From Fibrobacter sp. (lineage in GTDB: Bacteria; Fibrobacterota; Fibrobacteria; Fibrobacterales; Fibrobacteraceae), in the NCBI GenBank assembly GCA_016295375.1, contig JAEDLI010000083.1, forward strand, positions 1 to 10,496: a DNA stretch of 10,496 nt, read 5' to 3'. Below, in pieces: positions 9,995 through 10,496 of the stretch (position 1 is its first letter; every line of letters begins with the position of its first letter). The translations under genes and the position numbers were made by a program. The notes below the pieces were generated by a model. It was not told the DNA's origin, did not search any database, and saw only the letters and a program-made list of their open reading frames with translations.

Positions 9995-10496
9995 ATGGAC
10001 CTGGATTTCAACCGACGGCTTTCTATCGCCCCCATGCTGGACTGCACCGACCGTCACGAGCGGTATTTTTTGCGGTTGATTTCCAAGAACATACTGCTCT
10101 ACAGCGAGATGGTGGTATCTGCAGGACTTTTGCACTGCAAGGACCCGGAACTGTTCCTGTGCCACGAAAACTGCGAAATGCCCGCGGTGCTCCAGCTGGG
10201 CGGAAGCGCCCCTGCAGAACTTGCGGCGGCAAGCAAGATGGTGGAACGCGCAGGCTTTGGCGAAGTGAACCTAAACTGCGGATGCCCTTCGGACCGGGTG
10301 CAGAACGGGAACTTTGGCGCCTGCCTCATGAAGGACAAGAACCTGGTGGCCGACTGTTTCAAGGCCATGCAGGATGCCGTTTCCATCCCCGTCTCCATCA
10401 AGTGCCGCATCGGCGTAGATGAATTCGACAGCTGGGAATTTTTCCGGGACTTTGTCGGCACCATCGCCGACGCCGGCTGCCGAATATTCATTATAC
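9995..10496 (+). CDS. dusA: tRNA-dihydrouridine synthase DusA (3' truncated by window end)
   Basis: This flavoenzyme uses NADPH and FMN to reduce uridine to dihydrouridine in the tRNA D-loop (positions 20/20a for DusA). The 167 visible residues cover the N-terminal half of the TIM barrel. SIAPMLDCTDRHERYF (10-25) is the FMN-binding start, and YSEMV (36-40) and LQLGGS (66-71) are further conserved barrel strands. VNLNCGCPSDRVQNGNFGACLM (91-112) carries the catalytic cysteine C97, and IKCRIGVDEFDSWEF follows. The DRVQNG-FGACLM wording and DCTDRHERYF favour DusA over DusB or DusC. The family is usually about 330 residues, so roughly half lies outside the window. The frame is intact to the last base. 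It starts at the only sensible ATG, after a CTATCTT box and without a Shine-Dalgarno. Confidence 0.93.
   Translation, partial: MDLDFNRRLSIAPMLDCTDRHERYFLRLISKNILLYSEMVVSAGLLHCKDPELFLCHENCEMPAVLQLGGSAPAELAAASKMVERAGFGEVNLNCGCPSDRVQNGNFGACLMKDKNLVADCFKAMQDAVSIPVSIKCRIGVDEFDSWEFFRDFVGTIADAGCRIFII

Overview
The window most likely comes from a Fibrobacter-type bacterium (phylum Fibrobacterota). The strongest marker is the lipoprotein at 3312-4328. It ends in a FISUMP domain (Fibrobacter succinogenes major paralogous domain), recognisable from its CPKGWHLPS, FWSSTE and SVRCLKD signatures. The gene content is otherwise chromosomal. I see no phage genes, transposase, toxin-antitoxin pair, CRISPR array or defence operon.

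Layout. 17-1066 (+) is a membrane acyltransferase-3 protein. 1067-1378 is a spacer with three related 36-nt imperfect palindromes at 86-87 nt spacing. 1379-1690 (+) is a YbjQ/UPF0145 protein, followed after 17 nt by 1708-3204 (+), a THUMP-domain RNA methyltransferase of the RlmL/Trm14 group. 3205-3311 is repeat DNA. 3312-4328 (-) is the FISUMP lipoprotein. 4329-5316 has no protein gene I believe in: it holds composite repeats, several inverted repeats and terminators, an intact tRNA-Gly(CCC) on the minus strand (5163-5235) and a second copy of that tRNA's 3' end. 5317-5937 (+) is a small exported coiled-coil protein whose 3' end overlaps the last gene of a four-gene minus-strand cluster (9765 down to 5919). 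That cluster encodes an aspartoacylase-like deacylase, an acidic unknown protein, an exported protein with a FlgD-like C-terminus and a HAD-IIA-like hydrolase. After a repeat-rich spacer, dusA (tRNA-dihydrouridine synthase) begins at 9995 (+) and runs off the window.

The most unusual content is a vocabulary of short repeats. Heptanucleotide-phased tracts (3260-3322, 9814-9876, 9918-9987) and small GC hairpins fill the spacers. The same words also occur inside the methyltransferase reading frame at three places (2021-2104, about 2187-2338, about 2495-2541), in frame and at positions where related enzymes are not expected to carry extra residues. One heptad tract supplies the stop codon of the FISUMP gene, and another runs into the putative -10 box of dusA. 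These repeats therefore seem to shape gene ends, promoters and protein sequence.

A second theme is initiation. Three genes (5317, 9765 and 9995) have a CTATNNT box 6-7 nt before the start codon and no convincing Shine-Dalgarno sequence, which suggests leaderless or near-leaderless mRNAs. A third theme is the duplicated tRNA-Gly 3' end, which resembles an attachment-site duplication or the scar of a tandem tRNA copy. All functional calls rest on motif recognition by eye; no database search was possible.
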